Of a DNA stretch of 64,000 nt, positions 35,862 to 43,763 are shown piece after piece. The position numbers were made by a program, and so were the translations under genes. The stretch spans positions 124,001 through 188,000 of the forward strand of contig JAUYQZ010000049.1 in assembly GCA_030695415.1 (NCBI GenBank). The letters are read 5' to 3'. Positions within the stretch are counted from its first letter, which is position 1, and each line of letters opens with the position of its first letter. The stretch is from Hylemonella sp. Lineage in GTDB: Bacteria > Pseudomonadota > Gammaproteobacteria > Burkholderiales > Burkholderiaceae_C. Under the pieces are notes generated by a model, which was not told the DNA's origin, did not search any database, and saw only the letters and a list, made by a program, of their open reading frames with translations.

Positions 35862-36242
35862 ATGACCACCAAGAACGTCCTCGGCACGGAGCTGCAGCCC
35901 TGCTCCTACGATCCGCTCACCGGCTTCTACCGCGACGGCTGCTGCAAGACCGACGCGCATGACCTGGGCTCGCACGTCATTTGCGCGCGCGTCACGCAAG
36001 CCTTTCTCGATTTCTCGGTGGCCAGCGGCAACGACCTCGTCACCCCGCGCCCCGACGCCCGCTTTGCCGGCCTGAAGGCGGGCGACCGCTGGTGCCTGTG
36101 CGCGCTGCGCTGGAAACAGGCGCAGCAAGCCGGCGTGGCCCCGCCCGTGGTGCTGGAGTGCACCCATCTGCGCGCGCTGGACTACGTCACGCTGGAGCAA
36201 CTGCTCGCGCACGAACTGCAGCCCAGCAAGAGCCGCCCGTGA
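35862..36242 (+). CDS. DUF2237 family protein
   Basis: Protein of 126 aa. The sequence NVLGTELQPCSYDPLTGFYRDGCC, DLGSHVICARVTQAFLDFS and GDRWCLCALRW matches DUF2237, a small conserved family of unknown activity with several conserved cysteines. It starts nine bases after the photolyase-like gene and its stop overlaps the next start (GTGA), so it is part of the same operon. This linkage suggests a role in light or redox handling with the photolyase, which is inference. Confidence 0.9.
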   Translation: MTTKNVLGTELQPCSYDPLTGFYRDGCCKTDAHDLGSHVICARVTQAFLDFSVASGNDLVTPRPDARFAGLKAGDRWCLCALRWKQAQQAGVAPPVVLECTHLRALDYVTLEQLLAHELQPSKSRP

Positions 36243-36703
36243 GTAGCGCCGGATCGCGCCTGCCGCCCTCCGTGGCGTGGCTGGGCTATGGCGGCCTGCT
36301 GCCATTTGCCCTCACCGCCCTCGGCACGCTGGCCGATCCCGCGCGCCGCGAGCTCTGGCAGAGCGCCCTGCTGGCCTACGGCGCTGTCATCCTCAGCTTT
36401 GTGGGGGCACTGCACTGGGCCTTCGCCATGAACGCCAACGACGAGCGCCAGGCGCGCCCGCTCTACGTCTGGAGCGTCGTACCCGCACTGGCTGGCTGGC
36501 TCGCCTTGCTGCTGCCCCTGCTGCTGGCGCGTGGCGCGGTGCCAGCCGCCCTCCTGCTGATCCTCGCCTTCATCGCGCATTACGTGCAGGACCAGCGCCT
36601 GGCACGTCGGCATCCCCTGCCCGGCTGGTACCTTCCGCTGCGCCTGCGCCTGAGCAGCGTGGCCTGCCTGTGCCTGGCCGCCATTCCCTACGTCGCCGCC
36701 TGA
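36239..36703 (+). CDS. DUF3429 membrane protein
   Basis: Integral membrane protein of 154 aa with about four to five helices: VAWLGYGGLLPFALTALGTL, LLAYGAVILSFVGALHWAFAM, VVPALAGWLALLLPLL, and two C-terminal helices. The LAYGAVILSFVGALHWG-like stretch is characteristic of DUF3429. It begins at a GTG overlapping the DUF2237 stop. It closes the DUF2256-photolyase-DUF2237-DUF3429 unit and ends directly against the convergent hpxZ-like gene. Function unknown. Confidence 0.87.
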   Translation: MSSAGSRLPPSVAWLGYGGLLPFALTALGTLADPARRELWQSALLAYGAVILSFVGALHWAFAMNANDERQARPLYVWSVVPALAGWLALLLPLLLARGAVPAALLLILAFIAHYVQDQRLARRHPLPGWYLPLRLRLSSVACLCLAAIPYVAA

Positions 36704-37111
36704 TCAGGGTGCGGATACCGGCGCCGCCGGCGGGGCCAGCAGGCTCACGTGCGCGGCCACCACGCGCCAGCCCGCGGGCGTGCGCAGCCAGGTCTGGCTC
36801 TGGCGGCCCGTCGCCTCGCTGCCGGCGCGGCGGAACTCGGTGTTGGCCGTGGCGTAGTCGGTGCCGTAGGTGGTGATCACCGTGTGCATGAGATCGCGCA
36901 TCAGGCCCACCGACGGCCGCCCGGCGCGGAAGTCCTGGATAGCCCGGTAGCCGTAGAGGTTTTCGGTGGCGCCAAAACGCAGGGTGTGCGGGCTGTCCCA
37001 GAACAACTCGTCCAGCACCTCCACCTTGTTGTGTACCAGTGCGTCTTCGTAACGCGCAAAGGCCGCAGTGACTTCGGCCAGCACCGCCGGCGCGTTGATC
37101 TGCATCGTCAT
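36704..37111 (-). CDS. HpxZ/AtzH-like protein (SnoaL/NTF2 fold)
   Basis: Protein of 135 aa similar to HpxZ (DUF3225): [52 protein letters not shown] and the C-terminal [17 protein letters not shown]. HpxZ-type proteins accompany oxalurate or allantoin catabolism and amidase systems, but no such genes are nearby. I chose the ATG at 37111 because CAGGAG lies six bases upstream and the next residues match the family start; the ATG at 37132 is a fallback. Nothing links it to the rightward V-ATPase cluster. Confidence 0.82.
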   Translation of the reverse strand: MTMQINAPAVLAEVTAAFARYEDALVHNKVEVLDELFWDSPHTLRFGATENLYGYRAIQDFRAGRPSVGLMRDLMHTVITTYGTDYATANTEFRRAGSEATGRQSQTWLRTPAGWRVVAAHVSLLAPPAAPVSAP

Positions 37112-37438
37112 CTTCTGCTCCTGAGTGTTCATGATGTCCAGTATTCGCGCCGGGATCGCACCGGGCAGGGTAAACCCGCGGACTGTACGCAGACGCCCGG
37201 CGAATCCGGCCGGACGGATCATGCCTCACGCCTTCCTCATGACGGTTTGATGTCACTTTCCCACCCGCAACGCCGAGGGAGAACGAACGCCGAAACTTGA
37301 CATAGCTCAAAGTCACGACAAGTCAGTGGGCTAGCATGCACCTAGGGGTATGTGGCCTGCGACACCAGCACGCCGGCCTCTTTCGCCCGGCCAAAGCGGC
37401 TGGGTGGAGCGTTCGCACTACAAGAAGGAGGCTGAAGT
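37112..37438 (+). promoter_or_regulatory. Regulatory gap between the HpxZ-like gene and the cytochrome b/V-ATPase cluster, with an FNR-like box
   Basis: No gene is seen in these 327 bp. At 37297-37310 the sequence TTGAC-ATAG-CTCAA has perfect TTGA and TCAA ends, so only the inner base of each half differs from FNR consensus TTGAT-N4-ATCAA. It also contains TTGACA, a possible -35, but I see no convincing -10 at the right spacing. AAGGAGG lies eight bases before the cytochrome b ATG, a strong ribosome-binding site. Confidence 0.5.
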
Positions 37439-38122
37439 ATGGATCTGCTCGATTTCGCCCGCGGCCCGGCACTTTATGTGTCGCTTGCCGTCTTCGTCCT
37501 CGGGATTGCCTGGCGTTTCGCACGCCTGTGGCGCCTGCCCCCCCTGCCCGATCTCTCGCCTGCGCGCGAGGGCGCACCAGCGGACCGTGACGGCGCCTTG
37601 CGCAGCATCTCACGTGGCCTGTGGCCGCGCCGGGAGTTCATCCGCTCCACCCGGTATGTCGCCGTCAACGGCTACGTCTTCCACATCGGGCTGGCCGTGG
37701 TGTTCTTCGGCTATGCGCCGCACATTGCCTTCATCCATCGCCTCACCGCCCTGTCCTGGCCGGCGCTGCCGGATCTGGTGATCTACATCGCGACTGCAGC
37801 CACCATCATCTCCCTGGTGATGGCGCTGGTGATGCGCCTGACCGACCCGGTGCGCAAGAAGATCTCGAGCGCCGACGACATGATCACCTGGGTGGTCGTC
37901 TTCCTGCCGCTCATGACCGGCATGGCCGTGCTCAGCGAGCCCTCCGCCATCACCGTGGCGCGCGACCACGCGATCTACCGCGGCCCGCTGGCGGTGCACC
38001 TGCTGTCGCTGGAACTGCTGCTGGTCTGGTTTCCGTTTGGCAAGCTGATGCATGCCTTCCTGTTCGCCTTCTCGCGCGGCGCCACCGGCGCGCGCTTCAG
38101 CCATCGCGGGGTGAAAGTATGA
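37439..38122 (+). CDS. NarI/DsrM-like cytochrome b membrane subunit
   Basis: Membrane protein of 227 aa with about five helices. It resembles the gamma subunit of respiratory nitrate reductase and the DsrM/HdrE cytochromes, which take electrons from quinol through two b hemes. Histidine-bearing helices are GYVFHIGLAVVFFGYAPHIAFIH and GPLAVHLLSLELLLVWFPFGKLMHAF. A strong AAGGAGG site precedes the start. Its stop overlaps the Fe-S gene by ATGA, so the two products are probably a complex. No narGHJ genes are present, so nitrate reduction is not implied. Confidence 0.83.
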   Translation: MDLLDFARGPALYVSLAVFVLGIAWRFARLWRLPPLPDLSPAREGAPADRDGALRSISRGLWPRREFIRSTRYVAVNGYVFHIGLAVVFFGYAPHIAFIHRLTALSWPALPDLVIYIATAATIISLVMALVMRLTDPVRKKISSADDMITWVVVFLPLMTGMAVLSEPSAITVARDHAIYRGPLAVHLLSLELLLVWFPFGKLMHAFLFAFSRGATGARFSHRGVKV

Positions 38123-39423
38123 ACACGCCAGCCATCAAATCACCGGCCTTCGACCAGCAGGGTCAGCTCAGCGACGAACAGCGCGTGGAGGCTGCCATGG
38201 GCAGTTTCGTGCGCGAGTACGGCCGGACCGCCGCGCTGCACCTCGAATCCTGCGTGCACTGCGGCCTGTGTGCCGAGGCCTGCCACTTCCACGTGACCAC
38301 CGGCGACGCCAAATACACCCCCATCCTCAAGCTCGACCCCTTCCGCCGCGCCTACTTCCGCGAGGCGGGGCCGTTTGCCCCGGTGGTGCGCGCACTCAAC
38401 CTGGTCAAGGCGCCGACCATCACCGACCTGCAGAACTGGCAGGAGCTGCTGTATGACTCCTGCACCATGTGCGGCCGCTGCACCCTGGCCTGCCCGATGG
38501 GCATCGACATCGCCGAGCTGGTGAAGGAGGCGCGCCACGGCATGTTCAAGGCCGGCCTGGTGCCGGAGCGGCTGGCGCTGTTGGACCGCACCGCCCGTCA
38601 GTGGGGCAGCACCGCCACACCTGGCGAGGACCTGCCCGAGATCCTGGCCGAGATCGCCCAGGCGCACGGCGTCGCGATCCCCTGCGACCTGGCCCAGGCC
38701 GACATCCTGGTCACCGCCGCGCCCGCCGAACTGGGCGAGCACACCAAGGCACTGGCCGACGCGGCCCGCATCCTCAACCGCATCGGGGTCAAGTGGACCA
38801 TGCACCAGGAGGGCTTCGATGCCACCAACATCGGCTTCAACAACGGCGACCTGGAGTTGCAGGAGCAGCTCACGCGCAAGCTGATCGACACCGCGGTGAA
38901 GATCGGCGCCAAGACGGTGCTGCTGCCCGAATGCGGCCACGCCTACGGCGCAGCGCGCTGGGAAGCGGCCAAGTGGTATGGCAAGGAACTGCCGGTGCGC
39001 ATCATCCACATGACCGAGTTCCTGGACGAACTGATTGCCGACGGACGCATCCGCGTGAAGAAGGTCGGCGAGACCGCCACCTTCCACGACCCCTGCCAGA
39101 TCGTGCGCCGTGGCGGGCTCGAGGCAGCGGCGCGTCGGGTACTGGCGGCCCTGGGCTTTGATCTGATCGAACTCCAGGACCATGGTGTGGGGGGGATCTG
39201 CTGCGGCGGCGGCGGCGGCGTGGTGTCGAACCAGCGCGCCACGCCCCTGCGCCAGAAGGTCTTCGCCCTGAAGCAGCAGCAGGTCGATGCCACCGGCGCC
39301 AAGCACTTCATCACCAGCTGTGGCCAGTGCCGCATCACCTTCGAAATGGGCGCCAAGAACGCCACGGGGGCCAAGCCTGCCGAGAGCCTGCTGGAGCTCG
39401 TGGCCGACCATCTCGAAGCTTGA
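38119..39423 (+). CDS. HdrD/DsrK-like Fe-S oxidoreductase
   Basis: Protein of 434 aa. Two ferredoxin-type cluster motifs are CVHCGLCAEAC (~45-55) and CTMCGRCTLACP (~117-128). Then come two CCG-type domains with cysteines in LPECGHAYGA, FHDPCQIVRRGG, GGICCGGGGGV and ITSCGQCRI, the arrangement that binds special [4Fe-4S] clusters in heterodisulfide reductase. With the overlapping cytochrome b it would exchange electrons between quinone and a cytoplasmic thiol/disulfide or similar partner. The partner is unknown. The V-ATPase genes start 50 bp downstream. Confidence 0.87.
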   Translation: MNTPAIKSPAFDQQGQLSDEQRVEAAMGSFVREYGRTAALHLESCVHCGLCAEACHFHVTTGDAKYTPILKLDPFRRAYFREAGPFAPVVRALNLVKAPTITDLQNWQELLYDSCTMCGRCTLACPMGIDIAELVKEARHGMFKAGLVPERLALLDRTARQWGSTATPGEDLPEILAEIAQAHGVAIPCDLAQADILVTAAPAELGEHTKALADAARILNRIGVKWTMHQEGFDATNIGFNNGDLELQEQLTRKLIDTAVKIGAKTVLLPECGHAYGAARWEAAKWYGKELPVRIIHMTEFLDELIADGRIRVKKVGETATFHDPCQIVRRGGLEAAARRVLAALGFDLIELQDHGVGGICCGGGGGVVSNQRATPLRQKVFALKQQQVDATGAKHFITSCGQCRITFEMGAKNATGAKPAESLLELVADHLEA

Positions 39424-39473
39424 GGCATGAGCGCGCACCCAAGGCCCAGAGGCTGCCCGACGGAAGCGAAGCG

Positions 39474-39827
39474 ATGAGCGGGCCGGGCGCTGCGGATCGT
39501 GCCGCGCAGGATGCCTCCCGCGATGCCATCGCCCAGGTCTTGCAGGCCGAGCGGGAGGCCGCTCAGTCCATCGAGCTCGCCCGCCTGGAGGGCGAGCGCA
39601 TGACCGAGGACGCACGTTCCAGTGCCCGGCGCATCGAAGAGCGCACCGAGCAGCGCATCCGCGCCGTGCACGAGGCCTTCGAACGCGAGCTCGCCCGCCA
39701 GCTGCTCACCCTTGACACCGAAGCCGCCGCGCTGGCCCAAGCCCATGCACCGGGCGCTGAGGAACTGCACGCGCTGGCGCAGGCGGTGCGCGCGCTGGCA
39801 CAGGAGCTGACCGGAGTGCCTGCGTGA
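39474..39827 (+). CDS. V/A-type ATPase peripheral-stalk subunit (G/H-like)
   Basis: Coiled-coil protein of 117 aa, rich in Glu, Arg and Ala (SIELARLEGERMTEDARSSARRIEERTEQRIRA region), which fits the G/H stalk subunit that pairs with subunit E. The ATG at 39474 follows GGAAG. Identity rests mainly on composition and on being the first gene of the ATPase operon. Its stop overlaps the next start (GTGA). Low-complexity coiled coils are poorly conserved, so I am less sure of the letter assigned. Confidence 0.7.
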   Translation: MSGPGAADRAAQDASRDAIAQVLQAEREAAQSIELARLEGERMTEDARSSARRIEERTEQRIRAVHEAFERELARQLLTLDTEAAALAQAHAPGAEELHALAQAVRALAQELTGVPA

Positions 39828-40591
39828 TCGAGTGCGGCAGCCTTGAACTCACCCAGGCGCGCGTTCAGGCCCGCCACGGGCAACGCGTCGGCGAGGCCGT
39901 CTGGCAGCGCCTGGAGATGACGCGCGAATTCGGCGCCCTGCTCGAAGTGGCGCGCGCGTCCCCGCTGCAGCCCTGGCTGCAGGGCGTGAGCGTCACCAGC
40001 GGATCGAACCAGATCGAAGCATCGCTGCGCTCGCACTGGCGCACGACCGTCGCCGAGGTTGCCGCCTGGATGCCGACCGCCTGGCAGTCCGCGCTGAACT
40101 GGTGCGCGGTGCTGCCCGACCTGCCGGTGCTGCAACATCTGGCCCAGGGGGGCGAAGCGTTGCCCTGGATGCAGGACGACCCCGATTTGCGCGCGCTGTG
40201 CGCCGCCCCTGCGGCGCAGCATGGCGCGGCCCTGGCGGCTGGCCGCTTTGCGCCCCTGGCCGGTGCCTGGGCCACGCCCCAGGCGCTGCCACGGGCCTGG
40301 CGGACCGAATGGGAACGCCGCCTGCCACAGCCACCGGCCGGTGCCGACGACAGCCTGCAGCAGCTCGCGGCAACCGTGCTGGCCCATGCTGCTGCCTTTG
40401 CCGCTGCCCCGCCCGGGCCCGGCGGGCTGCTGCGCCGCTCACTGCAGACGCGGCTGACACAGCTGCTGCGGCGCGCCGCACTGGAGCCGGCGGTGGCCTT
40501 CATCCACGTGGCGCTGTGCGCCCTCGACCTGGAGCGGCTGCGCGGCGAGCTGCTGGGCCGTGCGCTGTTTGCGCCGGGGCGGGTGGGCTGA
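39824..40591 (+). CDS. V/A-type ATPase subunit C-like (central stalk cap), divergent
   Basis: Protein of 255 aa, Ala/Leu-rich and helical, that I identify mainly by position. Every other subunit of the complex is accounted for and subunit C (which couples the rotor shaft to the K ring) is the one missing. The length is short compared with the ~320 aa of Thermus-type C. It starts at a GTG and its stop overlaps the subunit I start (TGATG). A distant C/AC39 relationship is inferred, not demonstrated. Confidence 0.5.
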   Translation: MIECGSLELTQARVQARHGQRVGEAVWQRLEMTREFGALLEVARASPLQPWLQGVSVTSGSNQIEASLRSHWRTTVAEVAAWMPTAWQSALNWCAVLPDLPVLQHLAQGGEALPWMQDDPDLRALCAAPAAQHGAALAAGRFAPLAGAWATPQALPRAWRTEWERRLPQPPAGADDSLQQLAATVLAHAAAFAAAPPGPGGLLRRSLQTRLTQLLRRAALEPAVAFIHVALCALDLERLRGELLGRALFAPGRVG

Positions 40592-42432
40592 TGCTGCGCC
40601 CCCGTCCGGCCCGCTGGTTCGAGATCCTCGCCGCGCGCGACGATGCCACGCTGGTGCTCGAAGCACTGGCACGCACCGGTGCGGTCGAGCTCGAGGCGCG
40701 CGCCGGTGCCGGTGTGGCGGCCGATCCGGTCGAACTCGCACCCCTGCTGGCCGAGTTCCTGGACGTGTCCGCGCGCTACCGTGCCTACTGGCCTGCCGAG
40801 CCCAGCTGCCGGCCCTCGGCCTTTCCGCAAGCGCCGGCCGCCACCCTGCACAGCAGCCTGGCAAGCATCCGCGCCTGGGCCCAGGAGGCCGAGCCGATGG
40901 TGCGCGCCTTGCAGCGCGCTGACACCGAGCGCCGCGAGCTGCAGCTCTGGCAGCGCGTGCTCGGCGCCCTGCAGCCGGACCAGATCGATCCCGGCCAACT
41001 GGCCGCTGCCGGCCCCCTGCTGCAGGTGCAGCTGTTCGTGCTGCCGGCGGGCACCGAGCCCGGTCTGGCGCTGCCGCAATCCAGCGCCGGCCTGGAACTG
41101 CTGTCCAGCACCCTGGAGATCGAGGCCGTGCCCCACCTGCTGGTGGCCGGTCGGCCCGAGGCCCTGGAGGCGGTGGCGCAGCGGGTCGCCACGCTCAAGG
41201 GCAGCCGCCACGCCGTGCCGCGCTGGCTGCAGTCGGATGCGAACGCCAACCGCAGCCATGCCTCGGATCGCCTGCTGGCGCTGGACGCCGAGCAGGCGCA
41301 GATGACGACGGCGCTCGATGCCTGCACCCAGCGCCACGCGCTGGCGCAGGCGCTGGGGGACGTCCATCGTCTGCAATGGCTGATGCACAACGTGCAGGCG
41401 CTCGAAGCCGGCCGGCTGTTCTGCTGGATCACCGGCTGGACCAGCGACGCCCAGGGCGACACGCTGGCGCAGGCTGTGCATGCCAGTGCGGCGCGCGCGC
41501 TGCTGCATCACCCGCCGCCGCCCGTGGGCGTCAGCGCGCCCCTGCTGCTGAGCAATCCGCCCTGGTCACGCCCTTTCGAGATCTTCAGCCGCGCGCTGGG
41601 CATGCCTTCGGCCAGCGAGGCCGACCCGACGCCGCTGCTGGCGATCGTGGTGCCGCTGATGTTCGGCTTCATGTTCGGCGATGTCGGCCAGGGGCTGCTG
41701 CTGGCGGCCCTGGGCTGGTGGTACCAGAAGCGCTATCCCATCGCCCGGCTGCTGATGGTGGGCGGCCTGTCTGCCAGCGTCTTTGGGCTGCTCTTCGGCA
41801 GCGTCTTCGGCCTACACGGCCTGCTGCCGGCGCTGTGGCTGCACCCGCTGGATGATCCGCTGGCGGTGCTGCTGGCGCCGCTGCTGGGCGGCGCCGTGCT
41901 GCTGACGCTGGGCCTCGGGCTGGATGCCCTCGCGGCCTGGTGGCGCGGCGCGCTGCGCCGCTGGCTGCTGACCGACGCCGCACTGGTCGTCGTCTACCTC
42001 GGTCTGCTGGGCGCCTTCTTCCACCCCGTGAGCCTGACGGTGGCCGCGGTGGCGGCGCTGTACTTCTGCCTCGGCCATGCCGTGCTGGGCGGGCGCCTGA
42101 CAGCCGCCCTGGGTGCGCTGGGCGAACTGGTCGAGAAGACGCTGCAGATCCTGATCAACACCCTGTCCTTCGCCCGCGTGGGCGCCTTCGCGCTGGCCCA
42201 CGCCGGCCTCTCATCGGCCATCGTCGCGCTCATGGACGCGGCCGACCCCCTGCTGCTCAAGGCACTGGTGCTGGTGCTGGGCAACGTGGTGGTGATCGTG
42301 CTGGAGGCGATGGTGGTGTCGATCCAGACCACACGGCTCGTGCTGTTCGAATTCTTCACCCGCTTCATGCAGGGGCAGGGTCGCGCCTTCAAGCCGCTGC
42401 CCCCGCCACCGTTCACTTACCAGGAGATCTAG
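40591..42432 (+). CDS. V/A-type ATPase subunit I (a subunit)
   Basis: Membrane stator of 613 aa. The N-terminal half (~1-320) is the cytoplasmic domain with coiled-coil segments. The C-terminal half contains about seven to eight helices, including AIVVPLMFGFMFGDVGQGLLL, LLMVGGLSASVFGLLFGSVFGL and VEKTLQILINTLSFARVGAFAL. The arginine in SFARVGAFALAH is placed like the essential proton-half-channel Arg of the family. The start is the ATG at 40591 overlapping the previous stop; the longer reading is a shadow. Confidence 0.92.
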   Translation: MLRPRPARWFEILAARDDATLVLEALARTGAVELEARAGAGVAADPVELAPLLAEFLDVSARYRAYWPAEPSCRPSAFPQAPAATLHSSLASIRAWAQEAEPMVRALQRADTERRELQLWQRVLGALQPDQIDPGQLAAAGPLLQVQLFVLPAGTEPGLALPQSSAGLELLSSTLEIEAVPHLLVAGRPEALEAVAQRVATLKGSRHAVPRWLQSDANANRSHASDRLLALDAEQAQMTTALDACTQRHALAQALGDVHRLQWLMHNVQALEAGRLFCWITGWTSDAQGDTLAQAVHASAARALLHHPPPPVGVSAPLLLSNPPWSRPFEIFSRALGMPSASEADPTPLLAIVVPLMFGFMFGDVGQGLLLAALGWWYQKRYPIARLLMVGGLSASVFGLLFGSVFGLHGLLPALWLHPLDDPLAVLLAPLLGGAVLLTLGLGLDALAAWWRGALRRWLLTDAALVVVYLGLLGAFFHPVSLTVAAVAALYFCLGHAVLGGRLTAALGALGELVEKTLQILINTLSFARVGAFALAHAGLSSAIVALMDAADPLLLKALVLVLGNVVVIVLEAMVVSIQTTRLVLFEFFTRFMQGQGRAFKPLPPPPFTYQEI

Positions 42433-42792
42433 ATGAAAAAACCGTTTGGCATTCCGCTTGCGATGATGGCCTTGACCTTCGTGCTGGGGCTGGTCTCGAC
42501 CGCACTGCTGCTGTGGGCGCCCGAAGCGCACGCCGCCAGCGAGGTAGCCGCCGCCACCGCCCGCAGCACCGGCATCGACAGCAGCTGGGTCTTCATCGGG
42601 GCCGCACTGGCCACTGGCCTGTCCTCGCTGGGCGCGGGTTTCGCCGTGGCCAAGGTCGGCACCGCCGCCGTCGGCGCGCTGGCCGAGAAGCCCGAGCTGT
42701 TCGGCCGCCTGCTGATCTTCATCGGCCTGGCCGAAGGCATTGCGATCTACGGCCTGATCGTGTCGATCCTGATGCTCAACCGGCTCGGCTGA
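42433..42792 (+). CDS. V/A-type ATPase proteolipid subunit K
   Basis: Rotor-ring subunit of 119 aa with an N-terminal hydrophobic segment (~8-28) and then one hairpin (SSWVFIGAALATGLSSLGAGFAV and LLIFIGLAEGIAIYGLIVSILML). Glu101 in GLAEGIAIYG is the ion-binding carboxylate. The residue after it is Gly and the TM1 position equivalent to the Na+-type glutamine is aliphatic, which favours H+ over Na+. The single hairpin means a c-like ring, not the duplicated eukaryotic form. It starts directly after subunit I. Confidence 0.9.
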   Translation: MKKPFGIPLAMMALTFVLGLVSTALLLWAPEAHAASEVAAATARSTGIDSSWVFIGAALATGLSSLGAGFAVAKVGTAAVGALAEKPELFGRLLIFIGLAEGIAIYGLIVSILMLNRLG

Positions 42793-42801
42793 AGGCAGGG
42801 C

Positions 42802-43107
42802 ATGGCCGAATCGAAGCTGCCGATCTATCTGGGCGACGAGGTCAGCGCCGCCGGCTACCGCCTGGCCGGCGCGCGGGTGCGCACGCCGCGCGCCGGCGAA
42901 GAGACGGCCGCACTCACCCGGGCCTGCGCCGAGGCGCCCCTGGTGCTGCTGTCGGCTAGCGTGGCGGGGCGCATCGCAGGGTCGGTGCTGGGTGCGGCGC
43001 TGGCCGCGCTGGCGCCGCTGGTGCTGGTCGTGCCCGACCTGCAGGGCCAGACGCCGCTGCCCGATCTGGCCACACGGCTGCGCGCCCAGCTGGGGCTTGA
43101 GGCATGA
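42802..43107 (+). CDS. V/A-type ATPase subunit F
   Basis: Small rotor protein of 101 aa. The pattern IYLGDEVSAAGYRLAGARVRTP and the VVLLSASV-like segment resemble the Rossmann-like fold of subunit F, which binds subunit D in the central shaft. The end overlaps the subunit E start (ATGA). The C-terminal PLPDLATRLRAQLGLEA is helical, as expected. Assignment by motif plus position. Confidence 0.78.
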   Translation: MAESKLPIYLGDEVSAAGYRLAGARVRTPRAGEETAALTRACAEAPLVLLSASVAGRIAGSVLGAALAALAPLVLVVPDLQGQTPLPDLATRLRAQLGLEA

Positions 43108-43763
43108 GCACCCCATCGCGCCCGCAGCACGCCGGCGACGCCGCCGACGCGGCGGACATCGCACCGCCGGCACGTGCCCTGCTCGAACTGGTCGAGTCGG
43201 ACCGCGCCCGCCAGAGCACTCAGATCCTCGACGCCGCGCGCAGCCAGGCCGCGACCCTGCGCGTGCAGGCGCAGGCACAGGCCCGCGCGCGCATGCGCCA
43301 GGCCTACACCGAGCAGCGCCGCCTGTCCAAGGACCGACTGGCCGCCGCGCAGGCGCGACTGGCCACGCAGCGCCGCCTGTCTGAGCAGCAGCGCAGCGCC
43401 GCCCTGCTGCGGCTTGCCTGGGAACAGCTGCCGGGCGAATTGCAGACACGCTGGCGCGAGCCGGCCTCGCGCGCGGCCTGGGTCGCGCGCGTACTGGCTG
43501 CAGCGCGCGCGCACATGCCCGCTGTCGCCTGGCGCATCCTGCATGCACCCGACTGGCCCGCCGCCGAGCAGCAGGCGCTGGCGCAGCAGTTGCTGGCCGC
43601 AGGTTCGCCCGCAGCGCCGCTGTTCGAGCCCGATGCGCGCATCAGCGCCGGCCTCAAGGTGCATGCCGGTGGCAACGTCATCGACGGCACGCTCGACGGC
43701 CTGCTGGCCGAGCGCACCGAGCTGGAGGCGCGCCTGCTGCGCCTGTTGGAAGCACCGTCATGA
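43104..43763 (+). CDS. V/A-type ATPase subunit E
   Basis: Peripheral-stalk protein of 219 aa. The N-terminal ~100 residues form a long charged helix (QTLRVQAQAQARARMRQA-type stretch). The C-terminal domain includes AGLKVHAGGNVIDGTLDGLLAERTELEARLLRLL, the ending seen in E subunits (GGxxxxDGNxxIDNTL pattern). It pairs with the G/H-like stalk. The start overlaps F and the stop overlaps A, both by ATGA. Confidence 0.85.
   Translation: MSTPSRPQHAGDAADAADIAPPARALLELVESDRARQSTQILDAARSQAATLRVQAQAQARARMRQAYTEQRRLSKDRLAAAQARLATQRRLSEQQRSAALLRLAWEQLPGELQTRWREPASRAAWVARVLAAARAHMPAVAWRILHAPDWPAAEQQALAQQLLAAGSPAAPLFEPDARISAGLKVHAGGNVIDGTLDGLLAERTELEARLLRLLEAPS

Noticed and set aside
37439..38122. Respiratory nitrate reductase gamma subunit (narI)
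   Set aside because: No narG, narH or narJ nearby; the partner is an HdrD/DsrK-like Fe-S protein, so a quinone-linked oxidoreductase is a better reading.
39427..39477. Small gene starting ATGAGCGCG between the Fe-S gene and the ATPase operon
   Set aside because: The frame closes after 16 codons and has no ribosome-binding site or similarity; it is in a different frame from the G/H-like subunit.
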